A stretch of 64,000 bases of DNA from DASWNP01 sp036399175 (GTDB lineage: Bacteria > Acidobacteriota > Blastocatellia > Pyrinomonadales > Pyrinomonadaceae): assembly GCA_036399175.1 (NCBI GenBank), contig DASWNP010000064.1:62001-126000 (forward strand). The letters run 5' to 3'. Positions 54,372-61,300 of this stretch are shown piece by piece. The notes beneath the pieces are model-generated. The model was not told the origin of the DNA. It did not search any database and worked only from the letters and a program-made list of their open reading frames with translations. The stretch's first letter is position 1; each line of letters begins with the position of its first letter. The position numbers and the translations under genes were made by a program.

Positions 54372-54455
54372 AAGTTTTCAGTTTCCAGTTTTAAGTTTTA
54401 AGTTTGCGGCCTTCGATTCTTAACTGAAAACTGAAAACCGAAAACTGAAAACTGC
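54372..54455. repeat. heptad inverted repeat (CTGAAAA family) between dnaJ and hspR
   Basis: The left arm (54372-54406) of TTTTCAG and TTTTAAG heptads faces the right arm (about 54420-54455) of CTGAAAA heptads. Pairing is good but with several mismatches. It starts directly after the dnaJ stop codon and ends 3 nt before the hspR ATG. Unlike the other sites the stem is A/T-rich and would be weak as a terminator. Confidence 0.85.
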
Positions 54456-54458
54456 TTT

Positions 54459-54860
54459 ATGGCACGCAAAGGTCGGACATACACTATCAGCGCGGTGGCC
54501 TCGCAGTATGATATTCACCCGCAGACGCTGAGGCTCTACGAGCGAGAGGGGCTCTTGAAGCCTTCGCGCTCGGAGGGCAACACGCGTCTCTACACCGACC
54601 TCGACCTCGAACGCCTCGAAGTGATTCTCTCGCTGACGCGCGACCTCGGCGTCAATCTCGCGGGAGTGGAAATCATCCTCAACATGCGCGAGAAGATGGA
54701 CGCCATGCAGCGCGAGTTCGAGCGTTTCTTCTCCTACTTGCAGGCGCACGCCGAAGAGTTCGCACACTTTACCGAAGTGCCTCCGCCCGAAGCGGGCGCG
54801 CTCGTTCCGGCCTCTCGCGTCGCAGCCCTGCGCCGCCGCGCACAAAATCAGCGCAGTTAA
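54459..54860 (+). CDS. hspR: MerR-family heat-shock repressor HspR
   Basis: The protein has 133 residues. The winged-helix MerR domain reads Y-T-I-S-A-V-A-S-Q-Y-D-I-H-P-Q-T-L-R-L-Y, then E-R-E-G-L-L-K-P-S-R and G-N-T-R-L-Y. The H-P-Q-T-L-R-L-Y-E-R-E-G-L and L-G-V-N-L-A-G-V-E-I-I-L segments are hallmarks of HspR. A coiled-coil region and an Ala/Arg-rich tail follow. HspR uses DnaK as co-repressor and represses dnaK operons through HAIR sites; one is visible ahead of dnaK. There is no obvious Shine-Dalgarno between the repeat and the ATG. This is the last gene of the operon. Confidence 0.95.
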   Translation: MARKGRTYTISAVASQYDIHPQTLRLYEREGLLKPSRSEGNTRLYTDLDLERLEVILSLTRDLGVNLAGVEIILNMREKMDAMQREFERFFSYLQAHAEEFAHFTEVPPPEAGALVPASRVAALRRRAQNQRS

Positions 54861-54907
54861 AGAGACTTCAAACTCACACCTCTCTGACGACCGACTTCAA
54901 AGAGCTA

Positions 54908-54939
54908 CGAGAAGCCGCGCACACTCGCGCGGCTTCTCG
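54908..54939 (+). terminator. terminator of the dnaK-dnaJ-hspR operon
   Basis: CGAGAAGCCGCGC (54908-54920) is perfectly complementary to 54927-54939 with a 6-nt loop. It lies 48 nt after the hspR stop. No U-run follows, only CTTCTG, so efficiency is uncertain. Confidence 0.6.
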
Positions 54940-55014
54940 CTTCTGAGCAGAAGATGTCATACTCCGAGCCTGCGAATAAGCTATCGACACAGGCGAAAGA
55001 GGGGTGACGGCTGT

Positions 55015-55926
55015 ATGTCTACGACGAGTTTGGAGAAGCGGGTTCTGGGCGGGACGGGGATGAGCGTGAGCGTGCTTGGTTTCGGCGGCTCTGAGATTGG
55101 TTACGAGCAGACGCCAGCCGAGACGGTCGAGCGGCTTCTGGGGAGCGCGCTCGACGCCGGTCTCAACGTGATAGACACGGCGGAGTGTTATCTGGCGAGC
55201 GAAGAGTTAATCGGCAGGGCGCTCTCGCACAGGCGGCACGATTTCTACCTCTTCACCAAATGCGGTCACGCCGCCGGGCTCGACGCGCCGGATTGGAGCC
55301 CGCGCCTGCTCATGCAGAGCATCGAGCGCAGCCTCAGTCGCCTGAGAACCGATTACCTCGACCTCATACAGCTTCATAGCTGCTCGGCTGACGTGCTGCG
55401 CGAAGGCGCGGTCGTCGAAGTCTTGCAGCGAGCGCGCGAAGAGGGCAAGACTCGTTTTATCGGCTACAGCGGCGACGGCCACGATGCGCTCTACGCCATC
55501 GAGTCAGGCGCGTTCGACACGCTGCAAACCTCCGTCAACATCGCCGACCAGGAGGCGCTTGAGCTGACGCTGCCCCGCGCACGCGAACGAGGCATGGGCG
55601 TCATCGCCAAGCGACCAATCGCCAACGCCGCATGGAAACACTCGACCAGACCCGAGAACACCTACGTTCAACCTTACTGGGAGCGCCTGCGAAAGCTCGA
55701 CTACGACTTTCTCAAACGTTCGACCTCCGATGCGGTCTCCATCGCCCTGCGTTTCACGCTGAGCGTCCCCGGCATACATACGGCCATCGTCGGCACGACC
55801 AAGCCGGGACGTTGGAGAGAGAACGCACGACTGCTCGCCGCCGGTTCGCTTTCGCAGGAAGAGTTTGCAGCCATCGTCGCGCGCTGGAAGAGTGTGGCTG
55901 CGCCCGATTGGGGCGGGGAAGTTTAG
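55015..55926 (+). CDS. aldo/keto reductase
   Basis: This 303-residue TIM-barrel oxidoreductase opens R-V-L-G-G-T-G-M-S-V-S-V-L-G-F-G. The tetrad is visible as Asp54 and Tyr59 (V-I-D-T-A-E-C-Y), Lys82 (F-T-K-C-G-H) and His in I-Q-L-H-S-C. The C-terminal NADPH-binding part has G-T-T-K-P-G-R. It reduces carbonyl compounds with NADPH; the substrate is unknown. It is a single gene after the chaperone operon, with no visible regulatory link. Confidence 0.92.
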   Translation: MSTTSLEKRVLGGTGMSVSVLGFGGSEIGYEQTPAETVERLLGSALDAGLNVIDTAECYLASEELIGRALSHRRHDFYLFTKCGHAAGLDAPDWSPRLLMQSIERSLSRLRTDYLDLIQLHSCSADVLREGAVVEVLQRAREEGKTRFIGYSGDGHDALYAIESGAFDTLQTSVNIADQEALELTLPRARERGMGVIAKRPIANAAWKHSTRPENTYVQPYWERLRKLDYDFLKRSTSDAVSIALRFTLSVPGIHTAIVGTTKPGRWRENARLLAAGSLSQEEFAAIVARWKSVAAPDWGGEV

Positions 55927-55972
55927 ACCTGGTAGCCGCGAGCACGAATCACAGGAAAACTGAGAAGCCGCG

Positions 55973-56027
55973 CTTCATCTTTCGAAAATCGAGTCTCATC
56001 TTCCGGAATCGAGCTTCATCACTTCCG
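55973..56027. repeat. short ~20-nt direct repeat
   Basis: Three units with about 20-nt period, each starting T-C-A-T-C and containing a small palindrome (TTTCGAAA or TTCCGGAA) followed by TCGAG, lie between two convergent genes. The third unit is truncated. Function unknown; it is unlike the heptad family. Confidence 0.5.
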
Positions 56028-56029
56028 TT

Positions 56030-56941
56030 TCAGGTCTCATGCTTTGGAAGCTCCGCGCCCTGACGCTCGCGCGCGGTCTCGACGCTGTTGGCTCCAAAAG
56101 AGCGCCCGAGCGCGAGCGCCTCGCGTTCGGCTTCGGGGATGAGCCGGCGTGCGTTGCGCCCCATGAGGTAGTCCGAGAGCGGGTTGGCTAAGAGGTAGCG
56201 CAGGGCGGCGAAGGGCGCGAGCGTGCGCGGCACGTAGACCTTGCGCTTGCGCCGTTCAATCGCGCGGACGAGCGCGGCGGCGCAGGTCTCGACCCGTGTG
56301 ACGGAACGGAAAGGCCAGGGCAGCGTCGCAAGCATCTCGTCGAAGCTTCGCATGTCGCGCCGCGCGTCGCGCACCATGTCCGTGTCTATCCATGAAGGAT
56401 GAGCGATGCCGACGCCGACGCCTTTGTGCGCCACTTCGAGCCGCAGGGCGTTGCCGAACTGCTCGACGCCGCTCTTGGCGGCAGCGTAGGTCGAGATGCC
56501 GGGCAGGGGCGCGAGAGCCGCCGCCGAAGAGACGAGCAGGTAGTAGCCTCGGGCGGCGGAGACGTGCGGCAGCGTCGCGCTCACCGTGCGCACCACTCCG
56601 CTCAGGTTCACGTCGATAGTTCTCACGAGAGCTTCGATTGCGCCGACGGCGACCGTGCAATGACTGGCGATGCCGGCGTTGGCGACGACGATGTCGATAC
56701 GCCCAAACGCCTCGATTGTCGCCGCGACGGCGCTCTCAAGCGCTTCCTGATTCGTCACGTCGCACTCGAACCAGACGTGGCCTTCGCCCGCTTCGGCGGC
56801 CAACACGCGCAGCTTCTCCGGCTCCAGTCCCACCAAAGACAGGCGTGCGCCGCGAGCCGCGAGCCTTCTCGCGCACGCCGCGCCGATGCCGCGCGCCGGG
56901 CCTGTGATGAGTACGACCTTGTCGGAGACGTTGTATCTCAA
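56030..56941 (-). CDS. short-chain dehydrogenase/reductase
   Basis: This 303-residue SDR has the nucleotide motif T-G-P-A-R-G-I-G (13-20), N-A-G (88-90), a catalytic Ser (V-S-S-A, 138-139), and Y-A-A-A-K (Tyr152, Lys156). A ~60-residue C-terminal extension rich in Arg and Leu (R-K-R-K-V-Y-V-P-R-T-L and later) suggests membrane association or a lipid-like substrate. It lies 42 nt downstream of the flavin monooxygenase gene and is probably cotranscribed. The Gly-x3-Gly-x-Gly motif is modified to G-P-A-R-G-I-G, as commonly tolerated. Confidence 0.92.
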   Translation of the reverse strand: MRYNVSDKVVLITGPARGIGAACARRLAARGARLSLVGLEPEKLRVLAAEAGEGHVWFECDVTNQEALESAVAATIEAFGRIDIVVANAGIASHCTVAVGAIEALVRTIDVNLSGVVRTVSATLPHVSAARGYYLLVSSAAALAPLPGISTYAAAKSGVEQFGNALRLEVAHKGVGVGIAHPSWIDTDMVRDARRDMRSFDEMLATLPWPFRSVTRVETCAAALVRAIERRKRKVYVPRTLAPFAALRYLLANPLSDYLMGRNARRLIPEAEREALALGRSFGANSVETARERQGAELPKHET

Positions 56942-56983
56942 GAGATGAAATTTCCTTCGGTTGAGAGAGAACGTAAGAGAACG

Positions 56984-58540
56984 TCAGACGCGGCTTGCCT
57001 CTCCGACGGTCGGCGTCTGAAGAGGAACGCTCCGCTCCTTCGCTTCGTGCGGGAAGCTCAAGCGGTAATCGGCGGGTCGGAGGCGCGCGACGCGGCGGCG
57101 AAATCGCCAACTGAAATCCGGCCAGAGCGTAGAGTTGCGCCCCGTCCGGTCTAAGTACCAGCTCGCGCAGCCGCCCGCGACCCAGACCGTCCCCTTCGTT
57201 CTTCTCTCCAACTCGGCGATGTAGTTCGCCTGCGCCTCGCGGGTCGGCTCGATGGCGCTCGCGCCGTGCCGCCGCATGTGCCTGAGCGCGCCAATCATGT
57301 GCTCTATCTGCGCCTCCATCATGTAGACGACCGAGTTGTGTCCGAGTCCTGTGTTCGGCCCCATCAGGATGAAGAGATTCGGAAAGCCCGCGACGGTCGT
57401 CCCGGCGTGCGCCTGCGGGCTTCCAGACCAGACTTCCGCGAGCGTCCGCCCGTCGCGCCCGCGAACGTGGCGCGCGAAGGGTTGGTCTGTGACGCGAAAG
57501 CCCGTGCCGAAGATTATCGCGTCGATTTCGCGCTCCGCTCCGTCGGCGCAAAGGATTGAGTGCTCCCGAACCTCACGGATTCCTTCCGTCAACAGTTCGA
57601 CGTTTGGCTGCATGAGCGAGGGCAGGTAGTCGTCCGAGACGAGTATGCGCTTGCAGCCGAGACGGTAACTCGGAGTGAGTCGTGCGCGAAGCTCCGCGTC
57701 GGGCACGGAGCGCGCCAGATGCATGCGCGCCATGCGTTCGACCTGCGCTCCGAGCAGAGGATGACGAAAGCCGAGCAGGAAGATTTCGCGGAAGAGGTAG
57801 ATTGCCGAGCGCGCAAGACGCTGCGCGGCGGGGAAGCGTCGAAACAAAGTGCGCTCAAGCTCGCTCAGGCGACGGTCGCGCCGGGGCATAATCCAGGGCG
57901 GCGTTCGCTGGTAAACGTATAGACGCTCGACGAGCGGTTGAATCTGCGGCACGAACTGGATGGCCGACGCGCCCGTGCCGACGACGGCCACGCGCCGCCC
58001 CTTCAACTCGTATTCGTGATTCCAGCGCGCCGAGTGAAACGTCTCGCCCTTGAAATTTTCGAGTCCCGGCAGCGCGGGCATGCTCGGCTCGCTCAACCCG
58101 CCGACAGACATCACGACGACCGAGGCCGTATACGCGCCCTTTGAAGTTTCGAGACGCCACGCCTGCGCCGCATCGTCCCAAGCGACTTCTCTGACCTCGT
58201 GTCGAAATCGTATGTGCCGTAGCACGTCGAAGTCGCGCGCACAGCGTTTGAGATACGCCCAGATTTCGGGCTGAGGCGAAAAGCTGCGCGTCCATTCCGG
58301 GTTGGGCGCAAACGAGAAGGAATAGAGATGCGATTCAACGTCGCACGCGCAGCCCGGATAGCTGTTGTCGCGCCACGTCCCGCCGAGGTCGTCCGCGCGC
58401 TCGAAGATGATGAAGTCTTCTTCGCCCTCCCGCTTCAGACGAACAGCCGCGCCCAGACCTCCGAAACCGCTTCCGACAATAGCGACGCGCACGTGAACCG
58501 CCCCTTCGCCGCTCGCCCCGCTCTCTTCACTTTGAATCAT
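56984..58540 (-). CDS. flavin-containing Baeyer-Villiger-type monooxygenase
   Basis: This 518-residue protein has two Rossmann motifs, G-S-G-F-G-G (23-28, FAD) and G-T-G-A-S-A (about 188-193, NADPH). Between them is the Baeyer-Villiger fingerprint F-x-G-x3-H-x3-W as F-K-G-E-T-F-H-S-A-R-W (163-173). It likely inserts oxygen next to a ketone or oxidises a related substrate. Paired with an SDR it could convert an alcohol to a ketone and then an ester; which substrate is unknown. The first ~15 residues lack structure and the start could be slightly downstream. Confidence 0.93.
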   Translation of the reverse strand: MIQSEESGASGEGAVHVRVAIVGSGFGGLGAAVRLKREGEEDFIIFERADDLGGTWRDNSYPGCACDVESHLYSFSFAPNPEWTRSFSPQPEIWAYLKRCARDFDVLRHIRFRHEVREVAWDDAAQAWRLETSKGAYTASVVVMSVGGLSEPSMPALPGLENFKGETFHSARWNHEYELKGRRVAVVGTGASAIQFVPQIQPLVERLYVYQRTPPWIMPRRDRRLSELERTLFRRFPAAQRLARSAIYLFREIFLLGFRHPLLGAQVERMARMHLARSVPDAELRARLTPSYRLGCKRILVSDDYLPSLMQPNVELLTEGIREVREHSILCADGAEREIDAIIFGTGFRVTDQPFARHVRGRDGRTLAEVWSGSPQAHAGTTVAGFPNLFILMGPNTGLGHNSVVYMMEAQIEHMIGALRHMRRHGASAIEPTREAQANYIAELERRTKGTVWVAGGCASWYLDRTGRNSTLWPDFSWRFRRRVARLRPADYRLSFPHEAKERSVPLQTPTVGEASRV

Positions 58541-58592
58541 ACCGAGCTATTCCGAATCTTTACGCCTCGACGTTTGAGGCCGCAAATAACTT

Positions 58593-58796
58593 CTAACTAT
58601 CAAGACCCCTTCTTCGTCCCTTAAGTAAGAACCAGCATCCCGAGCCGATGCCGAGCACGGCTTGAGCCACCACCGCCCACCAACGCGCGTCGGATGCCGC
58701 AGCCGCGACCGGCGTGGTGAGCCAATGAATTGCTTGTGCGCCGACCAGAAACAGCACAAAGGCAACCACCAATTTCGACCAATCCTCTGAAGTCAT
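58593..58796 (-). CDS. small membrane protein of unknown function
   Basis: The protein has 67 residues and two transmembrane segments (about 7-25 and 40-58) separated by a short loop, with a basic C-terminus (K-G-R-R-R-G). It starts M-T-S-E-D-W-S-K. No family is recognised. A GTG nine bases upstream is an alternative start. It lies between the monooxygenase and the GT2 gene on the same strand. Confidence 0.6.
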   Translation of the reverse strand: MTSEDWSKLVVAFVLFLVGAQAIHWLTTPVAAAASDARWWAVVAQAVLGIGSGCWFLLKGRRRGLDS

Positions 58797-58846
58797 TCGT
58801 CTCACTCAGATTCGACCTCCGCAAATCCTGAAAGGTCGTCTGCTTT

Positions 58847-60109
58847 TTACTTGTCGGCAGTTGAAGAGCTAACAGTTCGCTCGTCGCCGACCGCGAGCCC
58901 CGCGCCCGTGCGCTCGTAAACTTTACGCTCTTTCCACCCCACTCCCCGCCCCCGAAGGATATTGATAATGGAAATCAGAAGCGCTGTGTAAAACAGCGAA
59001 AGGCCGAGCGGCGTAGTCAGCGCATAGGCGAGGGGGATACGCAAGTTTCTGCAAATAAATATTAAGGCAATGACCTGACTCGCCCAAATTGTTATGGACG
59101 GAACGGCGAGCAAGCTCCACCACTGGCCGGATGCGCCGACTGCGAGCATCAGCAGACAAAAGGCTGCGATGAGGGCGGGCGCGACGACAAACGCGTAGCC
59201 CGTCAGGATGTAGAGGGCGCTCAGGGCAAGCGACTGCCGCATGCTGGCGAACATACACCGCGAGAGAAAATCCCATATCTCACGGAAGCCGTTTTGCATC
59301 CTCGTCCGAATCAGGTTCGGCGCGTGCTCGATGCGATAACGCGCTCCCGAACTCTTCAGCAGCCCGGCGAGCCACACATCTTCGACCACTTCCGCGCGCA
59401 CCGCCGCGAAGTCTCCGAGACCTGCGAGCGCCTCCCGACGAATCAGCATAAAGCCGCCGAAAGCGACCGGCGGTTTCATCTTCGGATTACCGAAGTTCGC
59501 AAACGGGTAGGCCACCAGCAGAATCAACATCCAGGCGGGCGTGAAGACGCGCTCCCAGAACGACTCGGTCTCGAAGTAAGGCATCAACGTCAGAACGTCC
59601 TGGCCGAGCGCGAGCGCCCGACCGACGGCGACGCCGACAGCTTCTTTCTCAAGCACCATGTCCGCATCAATCGTCAGCACCCACTGCCCGCGCGCAGCGT
59701 CCAGCGCCTGCTGCAAAGCGTAAGGTTTGCCGAGCCACCCGGCGGGCGGCTCAAGGCCGTCGATGACTCGGAGACGCCCGTCTGTTTCGGCGATTGAGCG
59801 CAAAATCGAGCCCGTGTCATCAGTCGAGCGGTCGTCAACCACGATGACTTCGAGACGCTCATAATCCTGTGCGAGAACGGAGCGAACCGAGCGAGCCAAA
59901 ACGCGCTGCGCCTCATTGCGCGCAGGCATCAGCACCGAGACGAGCGGCGCGTCTGCCTTCCGGTGCGAGGCGTCCATCGGCAATAGCGGCTTGCGTCCCG
60001 CCAGACCATGCAGCGCGACGCCAGCGAAGACGAGCCAGCCCAAAGCACAAATCCACGCGATGGCCGCGAGGACAGTTAATCCGCTCAGTTCCATTCCAAA
60101 GCCGTTCAT
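58847..60109 (-). CDS. GT2-family membrane glycosyltransferase
   Basis: This ~420-residue protein has an N-terminal anchor helix (T-V-L-A-A-I-A-W-I-C-A-L-G-W-L). A GT-A domain follows with V-S-V-L-M-P-A-R-N-E, V-V-D-D-R-S-T-D-D-T, T-I-D-A-D-M (DxD), E-V-V-E-D-V-W and a Q/R-x-x-R-W-like region. Three or four C-terminal transmembrane helices close it. The W-L-G-K-P-Y-A-L-Q-Q stretch resembles hopanoid- or carotenoid-associated glycosyltransferases (HpnB/CrtQ type), so a terpenoid lipid acceptor is possible. No hopanoid genes are adjacent. Starts at 60109 and 60094 are both possible. Confidence 0.88.
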   Translation of the reverse strand: MNGFGMELSGLTVLAAIAWICALGWLVFAGVALHGLAGRKPLLPMDASHRKADAPLVSVLMPARNEAQRVLARSVRSVLAQDYERLEVIVVDDRSTDDTGSILRSIAETDGRLRVIDGLEPPAGWLGKPYALQQALDAARGQWVLTIDADMVLEKEAVGVAVGRALALGQDVLTLMPYFETESFWERVFTPAWMLILLVAYPFANFGNPKMKPPVAFGGFMLIRREALAGLGDFAAVRAEVVEDVWLAGLLKSSGARYRIEHAPNLIRTRMQNGFREIWDFLSRCMFASMRQSLALSALYILTGYAFVVAPALIAAFCLLMLAVGASGQWWSLLAVPSITIWASQVIALIFICRNLRIPLAYALTTPLGLSLFYTALLISIINILRGRGVGWKERKVYERTGAGLAVGDERTVSSSTADK

Positions 60110-60263
60110 AAACTCACGAGACTTCGCAAAGTATATCTCCCGACAAGATCCAAGCGGCAGAGCGACTGCCGTCACACGCCGCGCAGCGTCTCTGAGAGCC
60201 TCTGAATTGCGGGCATCTTGCGCATAAAATCAATGCTGATTCGCGGTCGGGTGCAATGCCTTT

Positions 60264-60866
60264 TCAGGGCGCAACAGGTAAATCATAAGAGACCTTAGCG
60301 CCGTCAACCTTCACAATACCGCGAGTGCAAAGTACCGCAAACAACTGTGAGATTTGTTGCTCCGAAAGCTCTTTTTTGAAGAGCGCATGTAGCGTGCTGA
60401 CGAGAGTTTTTATTGTTCGAGGCTTAGATGCTTTGCGGCGTATCAAGTCTGCTACCGCGACCTCAACCTGAGCTTCGGGGATGGCCGGGAGGGCTGATTT
60501 GAAGCAGGGCATCTCCGCAATGCAGGTGGAACGCTGAGCGAATATCTTTCGCCTCTTGAGGTACTTTATTAGCGGGTCGAAGCCGCTATCCTTTGAAATG
60601 ATGTGGAAGTAGGCTGTAGGGTCTTCGGATGACAGGACGCCTATGTAGTAGGCGATGTGGAAATCCAGAGCATTGTTCCCGACCGTTTCCAGAAGCACGT
60701 ATTCAGCATTGCTGCCCAGTGATTGGAGGGCTGATGCGAGTGTCACCGGAACTTTGGACTGATTCGGCCCCAGAAACACTTTGACCTTGAAAGGCCCGTC
60801 CTTCAGCAAGCCTATATCTTTGGGCTGAACGTTCTCGAAATCTACAAGAACAAAATTCGTTCGCAT
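60264..60866 (-). CDS. PIN/NYN-like nuclease-domain protein
   Basis: The 200-residue protein starts M-R-T-N-F-V-L-V-D-F-E-N-V, the opening of PIN/NYN domains with the acidic metal ligands. D-F-H-I-A-Y-Y-I-G and S-K-D-S-G-F-D-P-L-I-K-Y-L follow, supplying the other Asp residues. The C-terminal ~65 residues form a small helical domain with K-A-S-K-P-R-T-I-K-T-L and E-Q-Q-I-S-Q-L-F, resembling a winged helix. It is likely an RNase or a DNA-binding regulator-nuclease. Codon use is noticeably more A/T-rich than its neighbours, suggesting transfer. A promoter with an overlapping palindrome lies upstream (60968-61002). Confidence 0.8.
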   Translation of the reverse strand: MRTNFVLVDFENVQPKDIGLLKDGPFKVKVFLGPNQSKVPVTLASALQSLGSNAEYVLLETVGNNALDFHIAYYIGVLSSEDPTAYFHIISKDSGFDPLIKYLKRRKIFAQRSTCIAEMPCFKSALPAIPEAQVEVAVADLIRRKASKPRTIKTLVSTLHALFKKELSEQQISQLFAVLCTRGIVKVDGAKVSYDLPVAP

Positions 60867-60967
60867 CGTGCCTCCCTCACGCGAAATAGTTCGCCCTGAC
60901 CGATGTTTCGACGCCGTCGCTTCCCGAACACTCTCTGCCGGATGAAGCTCAACCGGCGAGGCTTCCT

Positions 60968-61002
60968 TATCTATAGATACGTGTAGATATAACCCAAGTC
61001 AA
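60968..61002 (-). promoter_or_regulatory. promoter of the PIN-like gene with TATCTA palindrome
   Basis: On the minus strand TTGACT (61002-60997) and TATCTA (60979-60974) have a 17-nt spacer. The -10 box is part of the perfect 12-nt palindrome TATCTATAGATA at 60968-60979, and a third TAGATA lies at 60984-60989 within the spacer. The three copies in 22 nt look like an operator overlapping the core promoter. Transcription would start near 60967, about 100 nt before the ATG. Confidence 0.6.
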
Positions 61003-61060
61003 TTCCCAAATACTCAGGCCGAACTCCGACGCCCGAAGGCGTGCGCTGAAAAATTCCCTC

Positions 61061-61087
61061 TTGTTTTCTGCGGGCGTTAGGTATAAA
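61061..61087 (+). promoter_or_regulatory. weak promoter candidate for the TonB-dependent receptor gene
   Basis: TATAAA at 61082-61087 is a good -10 box. TTGTTT at 61061-61066 is only 15 nt upstream, shorter than ideal. The leader would be about 205 nt. Consensus match only. Confidence 0.3.
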
Positions 61088-61300
61088 GTGCGCGGCCTGT
61101 CGGTTAGTTTCAAGGACGCAATCCAACGCCTCACCCCTCTGTCGCGTCGGCGTTCACACTAGACACCTCTGTTAAAGCGAAACGACGATGCAGCATCGCC
61201 GAGATGCCGCTCAGGCGTGCGCGTGTCTCGCCTCGTTCCCCCTCCGAAATCATGCGCCCGAAGAGGTGTCCGCACGAACCCTTCAGGAGCATGACCCGCA

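Larger units (their letters stand above)
60867..61300. other. 434-nt divergent intergenic region
   Basis: It holds the promoter and TATCTA/TAGATA cluster of the PIN-like gene at 60968-61002 and a weaker candidate promoter for the TonB-receptor gene at 61061-61087. A ~200-nt leader follows with no credible ORF. A CAGGAG near 61286 is 10 nt from the ATG at 61301. Confidence 0.55.
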
